A stretch of 64,000 bases of DNA from Lewinellaceae bacterium (GTDB lineage Bacteria > Bacteroidota > Bacteroidia > Chitinophagales > Saprospiraceae): assembly GCA_020636405.1 (NCBI GenBank), contig JACJXW010000004.1, positions 186,001 to 250,000 on the forward strand, read 5' to 3'. Shown here piece after piece: positions 8,745 to 19,700 of this stretch. The position numbers were made by a program, and so were the translations under genes. The notes under the pieces are model-generated. The model was not told the DNA's origin. It saw nothing but the letters and a program-made list of their open reading frames with translations, and did no database searches. Numbering within the stretch: position 1 is the first letter of the stretch; each line of letters opens with the position of its first letter.

Positions 8745-10184
8745 CTACCCGATAAGGGAAGCAACGTTTTTTCCAAAGGCCAGCAGTTTCGCTTCTTCGA
8801 ACATCGGGGCCATAAACTGAATGCCGACCGGCATCCCTTCGGCATCCTGGCCAACCGGCAGACACAGGGCAGGGATACCTACCATGTTGGCCTGAACGGT
8901 GAAAATATCAGCCAGGTACATCGCCACCGGGTCGTCTGCCTTGTCCCCCAGTTTCCACGCTGTGCCGGGTGCGGCAGGCATGAGGATGAAGTCGTATTCC
9001 CGGAAGATCTCATCGGTTTTGTCCTTGATGAGGCGGCGCACCTTTTGGGCTTTGGAATAGTAAGCGTCATAATAGCCGGAACTGAGTACGAAGGTTCCCA
9101 GCATGATCCTGCGCTTGACCTCGGTGCCAAAGCCCTCAGTTCGTGATTTCTTATAGGTGCTCATCAGGTCAGTGGCGTTCGGGCTGCGGTAGCCGTAGCG
9201 GATGCCGTCATACCGGGAGAGGTTGGTGGAGGCTTCGGCGGTGGTCAGTACGTAGTAGGCAGGGATAATGTAGTCGAGGTATTCAAAATCGACTCCTTCT
9301 ACCTCGTGTCCGGCCTCGCGCAGTTGCCCTATGAGGGACTGGCAGGCCGTTCTGATGCTGTCGTCGAGGCTAGGGTGTTCCAGGGCGGTGTTGAAATAGG
9401 CCACCCTTGCCTTTTTGTCGAAACTTAGCAACTGGGAGTAGGGCGGTACAGGCAGTTGGCTGGCGGTGCTGTCGTAATCATCGGGCCCGGCCATAACCTC
9501 CAGCAGCAGGGCAGTATCTTCAACGGAGTTAGACAGTATGCCGATCTGGTCGAAAGAGGAGCCGTAGGCCAGCAATCCGTAGCGGGAGATGCGGCCATAG
9601 GTGGGTTTGAATCCGGCCACTCCGCAGAAGGCCGCCGGCTGGCGTACTGATCCGCCGGTGTCGGAACCCAGAGAGGCCAGGCAGGTATCGGACTGGACAG
9701 CAACGGCAGAGCCGCCGGAGGAGCCGCCCGGTACTCTGTCGGGGTCGGCGGCGTTGCGGGTGGGGCCGTATACCGAGGTTTCATTGGTCGAGCCCATGGC
9801 GAACTCGTCGCAGTTCACCCGCCCGATCAGGATGGCATCTTCTGCCAGCAGGCGCTCAATGGCAGTGGCGGAAAAGAGAGAGGTGAAACCTTCCAGTATC
9901 CTGGAACCAGCCGTAACGCCGTGATCTTTGTAACAGATCACATCCTTGTGAGAAAGAACCATGCCGAACAGGCGCCCTACCGCTTCTGAGTCCTGCCGGT
10001 AGCGGGCATCCAGCCGGCGGGCGTGTTCCAAAGCTTCGTCGGCGTAAACTTCTACGTAAGCGTTGAGTTCCTCAGTGGCCTCGATCCGGGAGAGGTAATA
10101 CCGGACCAGCCCCTCGCAGCTTTCCTTTCCGGTTCGGATAGCTTCCTGAACTTGTTGTAGTGTCGAATATTTTGACATGGTCAT
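8745..10184 (-). CDS. gatA: Asp-tRNA(Asn)/Glu-tRNA(Gln) amidotransferase subunit A
   Basis: About 479 residues of the amidase-signature family. The Ser-cisSer-Lys triad is visible as the Lys in VLSHKDVICYKDHG and the Gly/Ser-rich block GGSSGGSAVAVQSDTCLASL followed by GSDTGGSVRQPAAFCGVAG. GatA releases ammonia from glutamine for transamidation of mischarged tRNA in the GatCAB complex. The start at 10184 (MTMSKYS) forms an ATGA overlap with the stop codon of the gene upstream, implying translational coupling; the ATG at 10178 is the alternative. gatB and gatC are not in this window. Confidence 0.95.
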   Translation of the reverse strand: MTMSKYSTLQQVQEAIRTGKESCEGLVRYYLSRIEATEELNAYVEVYADEALEHARRLDARYRQDSEAVGRLFGMVLSHKDVICYKDHGVTAGSRILEGFTSLFSATAIERLLAEDAILIGRVNCDEFAMGSTNETSVYGPTRNAADPDRVPGGSSGGSAVAVQSDTCLASLGSDTGGSVRQPAAFCGVAGFKPTYGRISRYGLLAYGSSFDQIGILSNSVEDTALLLEVMAGPDDYDSTASQLPVPPYSQLLSFDKKARVAYFNTALEHPSLDDSIRTACQSLIGQLREAGHEVEGVDFEYLDYIIPAYYVLTTAEASTNLSRYDGIRYGYRSPNATDLMSTYKKSRTEGFGTEVKRRIMLGTFVLSSGYYDAYYSKAQKVRRLIKDKTDEIFREYDFILMPAAPGTAWKLGDKADDPVAMYLADIFTVQANMVGIPALCLPVGQDAEGMPVGIQFMAPMFEEAKLLAFGKNVASLIG

Positions 10185-10798
10185 TTTTCTATTACCCAAA
10201 GGTTGCTGGCGGCGGGCTGGCCTGGCCGCTGAATGCTGAAATGGCGCTTCTTGCTGCTGATCACCATGGCGCCGCCTACTCCGCTAAGGCCCAGGCTGTA
10301 CCCCGCCCAACGAAAATACCGATCGGAATTGAACGTGCCGTTCCCGTAGCCGATGCTCACCAGAGGGGCGGCTACCAGTGCGCCGAGTACGCCCAGGCTG
10401 GTAACAAAGGCCCCCCAGTTGGCACGGCCTTCCGCGCCCTTTTTGCGGTAGGAGAGGTGGTCGATATCGGCAATGGACAACGATATCGGAGGAAGGGCCT
10501 TGATGTCTTCATACCGCACCGTTTCTTTTTTGGCCAGGCCGTTGCTGAACGTCAGGGTCTTGACCTCTTCCTTTGGTAATATGCGGATCAGCCCTTTGTT
10601 GATGTCCAGCAGCTTCCCATCTAGCATGCGGTAGCCGCAGTCCAACTCCGGCCCCCCGAAGGGAAGTCCCAGGCTGGCCTGCCCTTCGGCCTTGATTATT
10701 TTGGTTTTACCGCTCAGGGAATTGCGAAGCGTCACCTGCCCGAAAAGGGTAGACAGCCCCAGCAAAATGGTTACAGTAGAGAGTAAAAGTGCTTTCAT
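10181..10798 (-). CDS. Exported two-TM protein of unknown function
   Basis: 205 residues. It has a signal peptide (MKALLLSTVTILLGLSTLFG), a beta-rich middle (residues about 30-125) ending SIADIDHLSYRKKG, and two hydrophobic segments (about 135-155 and 170-185). The basic tail includes SSKKRHFSIQR. The stop overlaps the gatA start as ATGA, so the two are co-translated. The protein resembles the unrelated-context gene at 49485-49997 in length, order of parts and a few spaced residues before and inside the membrane region. I do not recognise the family. Confidence 0.6.
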   Translation of the reverse strand: MKALLLSTVTILLGLSTLFGQVTLRNSLSGKTKIIKAEGQASLGLPFGGPELDCGYRMLDGKLLDINKGLIRILPKEEVKTLTFSNGLAKKETVRYEDIKALPPISLSIADIDHLSYRKKGAEGRANWGAFVTSLGVLGALVAAPLVSIGYGNGTFNSDRYFRWAGYSLGLSGVGGAMVISSKKRHFSIQRPGQPAASNLWVIEK

Positions 10799-10874
10799 AG
10801 GAATGATAAATTTTCCCCCGGTTTAAGAACTTCGACGGGCAGAGCTAGCCCGAAGGCCGGCCCTCATATCAAAA

Positions 10875-11040
10875 ATCGCACATCGCACACCGCACATCGC
10901 ACACCGCACATCGCACACCGCACATCGCACACCGTACATCGTACACCGTACATCGTACACCGCACATCGCACATCGTACACCGCACATCGAACATCGCAC
11001 ATCGCACATCGAACATCGCACATCGCACATCGAACATCAT
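10875..11040 (-). repeat. Tandem 7-bp array (ACATCGC type) abutting hisS stop
   Basis: About 23 copies of a 7 bp unit, mainly ACATCGC with ACACCGC, ACACCGT and ACATCGA variants on the plus strand. The last unit, ACATCAT, supplies the TCA that is the TGA stop codon of minus-strand hisS. Read on the hisS strand the unit is GATGTGC. It is the same family as the array at 21109-21330. Confidence 0.9.
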
Positions 11041-12392
11041 ATTCTCTCCTCCTCCCTCAGCCGCTCAATGATCTCCTCCAGCCTCAGCCCCTCCTGTTCT
11101 CCCGTCCTCATATTCTTGAACGCCAGTTGGCCGCTGGCCATCTCGTTGCTGCCGATGACGACGGCGAAGGGGGCGTTGCGCTTATCCACGTATTTGAATT
11201 GCTTGGCCATCTTGGTGGGCTCGGGGTAGATCTCGGCGTTGATGCCGGCGGCCCGCACCTGACGCAGGCAACGGAAAGCGTACCGATGGCTGGCCTCGTC
11301 GAAAGCCAGGAAAACGGCCTTCAGGCGGGTGGCGCTGTCCTCCGGAAAAAGCTTCAGCTCCTCCATAACGTCGAAGATGCGCTCGGCGCCGAAGGAAACG
11401 CCTACTCCGGAGGTGCCGGGCATACCGAACACGCCGGTCAGGTCGTCGTAGCGGCCGCCGCCGCCGATGCTGCCCATCTGCACGCCCTTGGCCTGTACCT
11501 CGAAGATGCAGCCGGTGTAATAACTGAGTCCCCGCGCCAGAGTGATGTCGAAAACGATCTCGTTCGTCGATTCGCCGATGCCGAGGTAGTCGAAGACACT
11601 TTCCAGTTCTTCCACACCTTTCAGCCCTATCTGACTGTCGGTGAATTGCAGCTTCAGCTCCTCCAGGTTTTTTGCCTTCAGAATGGTTTTTACCTTTTCG
11701 ATCGCCGCTTCCGGAATACCTCTTCCCTGCATCTCCTTTTCCACGCCCTCCATGCCGATCTTGTCCAGTTTGTCGATGGCGATGGTCATATCCATGAAGG
11801 CGTCTTTGATGCCGGCGGCTTCGGCGATCCCGGCCAGTACCTTGCGATTGTTGATCTTGATGGTTACTTCCAGCCCCAGTTTAGCAAACACCTCGTCGTA
11901 GATCTGGGCCAGTTCCGCTTCGTAGACGAGCGAATCGGAGCCCACTACGTCCACATCGCATTGGTAGAATTCCTGGTAGCGCCCCTTCTGCGGCCGGTCG
12001 GCCCGCCAGACGGGCTGTATCTGGTAGCGCTTGAAAGGGAAGGTGATCTCGTGCTGCCGCATGACGACGAAGCGGGCGAAGGGCACCGTCAGGTCGTAGC
12101 GCAGCCCCCGTTTGGAGATGGAAGACACGAGTTGGCTGGAATCTCGGGCGGCCAGCGCTTGCTCATCGGCCTTGGCCAGGAAGTCGCCGTTGTTGAGCAC
12201 CTTGAAGAGCAGTTTGTCGCCCTCCTCGCCGTACTTGCCGGTCAGGGTGCTCAGGTTTTCCATGGCCGGCGTCTCGATCGGCTGATAGCCGTAGCGGACG
12301 AACACTTCGCGGATGGTGTCGAAGATGAAATTTCTTTTATTGACTTCTTCAGGGGAAAAATCGCGGGTCCCCTTGGGTATGCTGGGTTTCAT
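11037..12392 (-). CDS. hisS: Histidine-tRNA ligase
   Basis: 451 residues. The ATG at 12392 (MKPSIPKGTRDFSP) is chosen; the 20-residue upstream extension only translates a short tandem repeat. Class II core features are present: motif 2 region FKRYQIQPVWRADRPQKGR, histidine-specific YYTGCIFEVQ and the motif 3 block GVGVSFGAERIFDV. A C-terminal anticodon-binding domain follows. It charges tRNA-His in the cytoplasm. pheS lies upstream on the same strand, 78 bp away. The stop codon is formed by the edge of a tandem repeat array. Confidence 0.97.
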   Translation of the reverse strand: MKPSIPKGTRDFSPEEVNKRNFIFDTIREVFVRYGYQPIETPAMENLSTLTGKYGEEGDKLLFKVLNNGDFLAKADEQALAARDSSQLVSSISKRGLRYDLTVPFARFVVMRQHEITFPFKRYQIQPVWRADRPQKGRYQEFYQCDVDVVGSDSLVYEAELAQIYDEVFAKLGLEVTIKINNRKVLAGIAEAAGIKDAFMDMTIAIDKLDKIGMEGVEKEMQGRGIPEAAIEKVKTILKAKNLEELKLQFTDSQIGLKGVEELESVFDYLGIGESTNEIVFDITLARGLSYYTGCIFEVQAKGVQMGSIGGGGRYDDLTGVFGMPGTSGVGVSFGAERIFDVMEELKLFPEDSATRLKAVFLAFDEASHRYAFRCLRQVRAAGINAEIYPEPTKMAKQFKYVDKRNAPFAVVIGSNEMASGQLAFKNMRTGEQEGLRLEEIIERLREEERI

Positions 12393-12400
12393 TTTTATAA

Positions 12401-12428
12401 CGGTTGACGGTTGACGGTTGACGGTTGA
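12401..12428 (-). repeat. Four 7-bp repeats between pheS and hisS
   Basis: Four perfect copies of CGGTTGA (TCAACCG on the coding strand) lie directly upstream of the hisS start codon. On the coding strand, the stretch just after the pheS stop (about 12444-12468) is G/T-rich as well (GTTGATGTTGTTGGTTG). Confidence 0.75.
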
Positions 12429-12470
12429 CAGCCACAGGGTAACAATTTTCAACCAACAACATCAACATTT

Positions 12471-13508
12471 CTATAATGCCGAAGCGAACTGCTTCAAAAA
12501 GCGCACGTCATTTTCGAAGAACAGGCGGATGTCGCCAATGTCGAACAGGCGTAGGGCCTGGCGCTCGATGCCCATGCCGAAGGCAAAGCCCGTGTATTTT
12601 TCGGAGTCGATGCCGCAGTTTTCCAGCACGGCGGGGTCGACCATGCCGCAACCCAGGATCTCGAGCCAGCCGGTGCCCTTGGTCAGGCGGTAGTCCTTTT
12701 CCGTATCGGTACCGAGGTAGACGTCCATCTCGGCGCTGGGCTCGGTGAAGGGGAAATAGGATGGGCGCAGGCGGATCTTGGCTTCGGGGCCGAACATTTC
12801 GCGGGCGAAGTACAGCAGCGTCTGCTTGAGGTCGGCAAAGGAGACGCCTTCGTCGACGTAGAGCCCTTCCACCTGGTGGAACTGGCAATGCGAACGGGCG
12901 GAGATGGTCTCGTTGCGGTACACCCGCCCCGGAGCAATGACGCGGATGGGCGGCTTCTGCCGGGTCATCACGCGGGCCTGCACCGGCGAAGTGTGGGTGC
13001 GCAGCAGCAGGTCGGTGCTGTTTTTCAGGTAGAAAGTGTCCTGCATGTCACGAGCCGGGTGGTCCTCCGGCGTATTCATGGCCGTAAAGTTGTGCCAGTC
13101 GTCCTCGATCTCGCGGTCGTCGGCCACTACGAAGCCGATGCGTTCGAATATCCGGATGATGCGGTTCATGGTGATGGCCACCGGATGGCGGGCGCCCAGT
13201 TCCAGCGGCTCGCCGGGGGCGGTGAGGTCGATATCCTGAACGGAAGCCTGCTCGGCGGCGGCTTCCAGGGTGGCTTTTAGGGCTTCGAACTTGGTCTCCG
13301 CCGCCGCCTTTACACTGTTGACCAATTGCCCGTATTCTTTCTTCTGCTCGTTGGCAATATTCCGGATCTCTCCGAACAGCGGCTTGATGATGTTCTTGGT
13401 GCCCAGATAACGGATGCGGAATTGCTCCAGCGCCTCCATGCTGTCGGGTTGAGCGGCTTCGATCTCCGCTTTGACCTGCTTTACTTTATCGAATGTTTCT
13501 GCTGACAT
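12471..13508 (-). CDS. pheS: Phenylalanine-tRNA ligase alpha subunit
   Basis: 345 residues. The ATG at 13508 (MSAETFDKVKQ) is chosen over an upstream extension that starts in AT-rich leader. It has the N-terminal coiled coil (residues about 1-85), then the class II catalytic core: FHQVEGLYVDEGVSF, RLRPSYFPFTEPSAE, LEILGCGMVDP and FAFGMGIERQALRLF. It forms the alpha2beta2 enzyme with PheT, which is not in this window. It is followed by hisS on the same strand, a likely co-transcribed pair. Confidence 0.97.
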   Translation of the reverse strand: MSAETFDKVKQVKAEIEAAQPDSMEALEQFRIRYLGTKNIIKPLFGEIRNIANEQKKEYGQLVNSVKAAAETKFEALKATLEAAAEQASVQDIDLTAPGEPLELGARHPVAITMNRIIRIFERIGFVVADDREIEDDWHNFTAMNTPEDHPARDMQDTFYLKNSTDLLLRTHTSPVQARVMTRQKPPIRVIAPGRVYRNETISARSHCQFHQVEGLYVDEGVSFADLKQTLLYFAREMFGPEAKIRLRPSYFPFTEPSAEMDVYLGTDTEKDYRLTKGTGWLEILGCGMVDPAVLENCGIDSEKYTGFAFGMGIERQALRLFDIGDIRLFFENDVRFLKQFASAL

Positions 13509-13687
13509 AATGAATTTTATTTGGGCAGGACTTGACAAGTTTTTCTGAAGAGGACTTCCTGGAAAATTGTCAAGTTATGCCCGTCCCGGAAGGGTGCGCT
13601 ACCGACGCCCCTTACCGTTCTGAATGTGTCTTCAATCAACGGAAAGATAAAATCTATAGTTCCGATGCTTCCGGAATTTTCCGGGGC

Positions 13688-13695
13688 CAAAGGTA
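13688..13695 (-). promoter_or_regulatory. Candidate -7 box TACCTTTG upstream of pheS
   Basis: The minus strand reads TACCTTTG, matching the Bacteroidota sigma-A -7 consensus TAnnTTTG. It lies about 180 bp before the pheS start codon, which would leave a fairly long leader. No clear -33 TTG box is seen, so this is tentative. Confidence 0.35.
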
Positions 13696-13754
13696 ATGAT
13701 TTTGTAGGAAAAAGGAGGCGAATAGGAAGTACCATTGAAGCAGTTACCACTTCC

Positions 13755-13796
13755 AGCCATCCAACCCCCCAACACTCCAGCCATCCAGCCATCCAC
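13755..13796 (-). repeat. Short degenerate CCAGCCAT repeats abutting a stop codon
   Basis: About four to five partial copies of an 8 bp unit (CCAGCCAT on plus, GGATGGCT on the coding strand) end within two bases of the TAA of the giant metalloprotease gene. It is a small, worn member of the post-stop repeat class described elsewhere. Confidence 0.55.
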
Positions 13797-16700
13797 TTAC
13801 CGCACCAGCACCACCTCCCCCTTCACCACTTCAACCCGCCCATCAATCAATAGCACCACTCCATAATACGCATACACTCCGCCCGGCATCGGCAGCCCCC
13901 GGAAAGTGCCATCCCAGCCCAGGCTCTCCTGGTTAGGAGCGAAGTTGTCGCGTTTGAACACCTGCTCCCCCCAGCGCCCGAATATCTGCAGGGTTTGCAC
14001 CCGTTCTACTTCCGGGCCGGCGAAGACGGAAAAATAGTCATTGCGGCCATCCTCATTGGGCGAGAAGGCATTGGGCAGGTAGATGCGCAGGGTATTGTCA
14101 ATTTCGATGAAGATCTCATCCGTACCCGTACAGCCGCTGCTGTCCCGGGCGGTCAGGCGGTATAGGGTACTTTCCTGAGGGCCGGCGATGGGATTGGGGC
14201 AATCTGTACAGTCCAGTCCGGTAGGCGGAGCCCATTCGAAAAAAGAGGGGGCGCCGGATATCGTATTGGGCGTAAGGCGAATGCTGTCGCCCAATCTCAG
14301 CGTAGTGTCCGCCGGAAGGATAATGCCCAATAGTTCCGGTTCACTCACCGTGACGAGGTAGAATCCCTCACACAAATCTTTATCGCGGACATAAATGACG
14401 TAGGGCCCCGGATCCAGGCCGGTGAAAAGGCCTTCCTGTTGCCATTGCGCCCCGGTGAGGCTGTACTCGTAAGGAGGCGTTCCGCCCGTAGGGTTAATGA
14501 CCAGAATGGCGCCGTCTTTATTACCAAAACAACTGACCGGCGTACCGACAAGCTCGACTTCCGGCCGGGAGATACTATCCGAGACTTCCTGAACGTGCAT
14601 ACTCTGACAGCCTTCAGCATCCGTTACCGTGACGGCGTAAGTGCCGGCGGCCAGGCCGGTGGCAGTAGCTGTTGTTTGGCCGTCGTCCCAAAGGAAAGTG
14701 TAAGGAGGTGTTCCTCCACTGGCGGCCACCGTCAGGCTACCCGAAAGGGTGGCGCAGTTCAACTGGCCGGGATCGATCCGTAAAACTGCCGTGTCCAGCA
14801 CGGCCAGATTGATGTTGTGGGTAGAGTCACAGCCCAGATAAGAGGTGTACATTTCAGAATATAGGCCTGGTTCCGTTACCGGCTGGCCAAAAACTTCCCC
14901 GGTTTCTCCCTGGCATATTTGTACCGTATCGTAAGTTTGGATCTCCTCCAGTTCGGTGACAGTAAGGAGTAGCGTGGAATCGCAGCCGTTGGCGCTTGTG
15001 TAAATGAAGGGCGTCACACTACCCCCCGGGAGTTCCAGGCCGTTGAAGTCATAAGGCTCGCCCAAGCAGGTTTTTACCTCCTTGAGGGTTAGAGCCGTAT
15101 CGATGGCGGATACATGAATATTCAGGATACTATCTTCAGTGATCGGAATAATAACCGACTGGTTCGCATACAACACCAGCCCTTCGATGAGTATCGAGTC
15201 ATTGGCGCAGATGGCGGTGTCGAGGGTGGCGTCGCAGTTCAATACGGTAAGGGTTATACTGTCTACGCTGACGCAGCCGGCCCCATTGCTGGCCACCAAA
15301 GTATAGGTGGTGGTGGAATCCGGCTGGGCGGTTACCGTCGGGCAATTGGTACAGTCGAGGCTGCTTTCCGGCAACCACTGGTAGGAATATCCGGGGTACT
15401 CCACGGTGGATAGAATGGCGGAGCTGCCCGCGCAGATGGAGCTATCGGAGCCCAGGGTGGCAGGGAAGACGTTGTCCAGCAAAATGTGGATGGTATCTCT
15501 GCTCACGCCGCCACAGGCGGTAGCCCCCTCTACCCAGTAAGTACCAGGCTCGTAAGCCGTGTAGGTTTGTCCTGCCGCCCCGTCCTGCCAGCGGTAAGCA
15601 GCGAAGCCCGGCCCGGCGTCGAGCAGAAAGACGCCGTTTTCGCAGACGGTGGTGTCCGGCCCGAGGTTGATCTCCGGAGCCGTCGTTTCATAACTCACGC
15701 TGTCGATGTTGTTGGTGTAATCGCATTCGATGAACTCGGTGGGCGGGAAATCCGTTTCCAGGCTGAATATTGGTGGGAGTGAGCCGTCGTCGTTGGCTAT
15801 GCAGTAGAGCTGGCCCTGGGGGTAGGGGAGGGGAACCGTGGTGCTGTGACATTCACCGGGCAGAATAGCTGCCGGTATGGCCAGCCCGGCGGACAGTACG
15901 GTAGCGGCTGCATCGGCAGTAGGGTTGCCATCGTAAAAGGTGAAGGGCAGGCCGGCGGCGAGGGTGTCCGTGCCCTCGTTGCAGATGCGCAGGGTTACGG
16001 ACAGGCTGTCGCCGTTGCAGTAGGCGCTGTCGAGAGCCAGGAGCATGTCAACCGGGCTGGATCCACAGAGCCGGGTGGTATCCATAAGGGCGGCCACGGG
16101 CTGAACAGTGCGCAGTTGCGGCGTGATGGCGCTGAACGGAGTTTCAATCAGGCCGGCAGGCTCCTCCACCGCGTTGGGGAGGAGTTCCGTGCTGATGGGA
16201 ATGGGCGTGGCGTATATGCAATCGCCGCCCAGTATGGCGCCGTCTTCTGCGTTGGCCCGGATGATAACCATGTTTTCTGTACCATTTTCCTGGCTGCGCC
16301 CCACCAGGTATATGGAATTGCCGGCCTGCAGGATCTGGGAGCCGCCATTAAAGGGCGTGTCTTCGTCTCCAGTGCCGCCGTAGGCCATAGCCCACAGGGC
16401 ATTGCCCTCCTCATCGGTTTTTATGACGGTAAGATCCCGGCTATTGCCGACGGCATAACCGTAGAGCAGGTAGCCGTCGGGCGCTTTTGCCATTCCAAAA
16501 GTGCCAAGGACGGCATTATATCCGGCCAGCTGATACCACTTGGCCCACTGCAGGTTGCCGGCGAAGTCGGTTTTGAACAGGCCGGTGCGGGAGGCGCCGT
16601 AGAGGTCCGTACCGGTGGGGTCGCCCATAAAGCCGGATACCAGTCCATCGGAAGCCCTTTCCATACAAAAAGCGTACATCCTGGCGGAAGCGCTGGCCGG

Positions 16701-19700
16701 TAGGATGTAGTATTTGGACCAGGCAACTTCCCCGTTGGCGTTGAAGGCGGCAATACTGGGCCGCATCTTGGGTTGCCCGGCATTGTGGGTGAATCGTGCC
16801 GGGCTGTAATAAATATCACCTATCCAGATCATCTCGTAGGTGGTGGAACTGCTCCCCGCCTGGTATTCCTTGCGCCAGTTTAAGGCGCCGGTATTGCGGC
16901 CCAACTCCACCGTCATTGCAATATCGAATTGCGGATAAGTCGTACCGGGGAATTCATTCATCAGAACGGGGTCGGAGGTAGGGAATATGAGCCCGCCGCA
17001 GGCCAGGATGTTGCCGTTGGTAGGATTGATGGAAACGTTATTCAGGCGGGCTATATTATAGAAGGTGTTCGACCACAATACGATATCGTTCTCCGGGTCA
17101 TAACAAAATACGGTGGCGTGGGTATTCGAATTGGTGCCGTACAGGTAGCCGTCGTCTGCCAGGAGGAGCGACTTTATCTGGTCGGGGCCCTCCGAGAAGT
17201 CAAAAGTGCGTTGCCAGAGGATGGCCCCGTCCGGCGCCATCTTGAGGATGGCGGCCTCTTCGCCAGCGTATCCTCCAACGTAGAAATTGCCGTCTGCCGA
17301 GGGAATGATGGCGATGGCGCCCTCGTCCCGGGCGGGCGTTCCGATCAGCTCCACGAAAGTGCCTCCGCAATCCTCGAAGCAGGGGCAGTCGTCATCCTCG
17401 CAGTCTACCAGGCCGTCGTTGTCGTCGTCGAGGCCGTTGTTGCATTCTTCACAGGGTGCTCCGCAGAAGTTGCCGGTTTCCAACTGGGTGGAGGCAGGAG
17501 AGATCGAGGGCGCCGAATGAGGCCGGATGTAATCATAGGCAATCACGTCGTGGAATCCGTCATAAGGATCCTGCAGAGCGGAAGATTCGACATTGAAGGG
17601 CGTCAACGCCAGGCATTCCCGGCTCGGTTCAAGCTGTGGGTCAAATTTCATGACAAAAGCCCGCACCCCGGAATCATTAGAGGTTGTGCCGGTAATATAA
17701 AGGGACCCGTCTCGCATGAATGCACCCTGGTCAATCACTTCCTCATCACCTAAGTTGTCAAAAGTTTTTATCCATTGGGGAACCCCTGCTTTATTTGTCT
17801 TGATGAAAATGACATTACTGTCGCCTGGCGATGCGGCTTGCTCATACCTGCCAATGAGGAGATAGCCGTCTGACAGATTAAAGATCATGTGCAGTCGTTC
17901 GTTAATGGCGCCGGGTACATCCATCTGCCGCCCCCAAAGGATATTACCGTCGAGGTCAGTCTTGAATAAGGTGAGTACCACATTACTGGCGGAGGTGCCA
18001 TTCAGGTCTCCATAACCGGCGATCACCAGCTCATTGCCGTCTCTGACGATATCCCGTCCGTACAGGCGGGCTGTAAATCCGGGAGTTTCCTTCAGGTACA
18101 ACCTCGACCATTCCATATCACCTGTTAAGGAAAGCTTGGCCAGGACGGGACGGATAGCGTATTCTCCATTGAAGGCATTATTGTAACGTCCGGTGGCGTA
18201 TACGGCGTCATCCGTCATGATGGCATTATGGAAATACTCGCAAGTCCCCAGGTTGAAATGGCGCTGATCGAGTACCTGCCCGCTGCTTTTGTCGATCATT
18301 GTGAAAGTGGCGTCACAACCATTGCCGTTGGTAGAAGGGTTGTTATAGGATTCCCCTAAGATGATGTAGTACGGGAGAGCCTCCCGGTTCAGTATCTTGT
18401 ATAACCGGGATCTCGGCAGAGGGGCAAAATAATTGGCCCAAACCATGGCCTGGCCCTGAGGGTCGAATTTAAAACAAAAGCCATCGGTAGCGGCGCCGGA
18501 CCTTATTCCGCTTCCTATAAGGAATCCTTGTTCGTCTTCTTCCAGGTCCAGAATATTTTCTTCCTCGGAGAAGGGTAATAGATATTGCCATTCAATACTA
18601 CCCTCTTCATTGAGTTTCATGATGATGGATTGCCCGTCGAAGCTTCCGCCCAGGTAGTATCCTCCGGCAACAGCGGGCGCCAGGACACTTCCCCTCATAT
18701 CTGCTCCAACCTGCCCGATCGTAAAGAAATAAAAAGTTCCACAGCCTCCTCCGCTCGGCGTTGTGGCTTCCAGGTAATTGCACTGAATGGCTTCACACAG
18801 GTCATTTCCTGCGGTAAGGCACACGTTGTACAAGCCGGCCTCGGTGGTGTTCAGCGTGAAGTCGGGGCTGCTGCTCACCGCCGTTCCGTTGACCAGCCAG
18901 GTGTAGGACGTGGCATTGCTGCTGGTATTGTTGAAGGTGACGCTGGCGCCCGCCAGTACCGTGGTGTCGCCGCCGGTGAAACCGGCCACCACCGGGCAGA
19001 ACACCTCGATGGTGAGCGTGGAATCGGCGGGCAGGCAGTTGCTTTGGTTGGAAAAGGCGGTGAGGGTAACCTGGAAATTGCCTTCGGCATTGAAGGTATA
19101 GCTGGCGTTGGCGGTTGTACTGAAGGGCGTACCGTCGATGGCCCACTCATAGCTGTCGGCGTTAGCGGAGGTATTGGTGAAATTGACCATAGTGCCGATC
19201 GGCACGCTGAGGGCGCTGGCGGAGAAGCCCACGGCTATGGGCGCCGGGCACGGGTCGATACAGCCCGGAGCGTTGAGCAGGCTTGAGCGGATGTTCTCCA
19301 CCACGTTCAGCATTCTGTCCTTTTGCCCCTGAGTAAAACGGTCGTAACACTCGAATCGGGAGTAATCCATATAGTTTTCCTTCATATCCGGCTGATCGCC
19401 CAGGCCGCCCTGTGCTACAGAACGGAAAGGATTATTGACGGAAGGGTCATCCTCATCGCTGCTGCACGAATTGGTTTCACTGGAGCAGGGCGGGCGGGCG
19501 GTGGTATTGTCGGGTGGCGTATCGCAGATGCGGTCGCCCTGTTGCCTGCAATCGTCATTGGGACAGCCCCCTTCGAAGGTGTGGTACAACCCCAGGTAGT
19601 GCCCCATTTCGTGGACGAGCACCGTAGAGGCCGTAGGGTTACTCCCCATATAGGCCGCTTCCAGCACGATGCCGTCGTAGGGCTGGCCGTGGGCGCCGGG

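Noticed and set aside
10823..11023. Small Cys-rich ORF (MCDVRCAM repeats)
   Set aside because: It translates the 7 bp array only.
10875..11040. Possible CRISPR array
   Set aside because: The units are 7 bp with no spacers; it is a simple tandem repeat.
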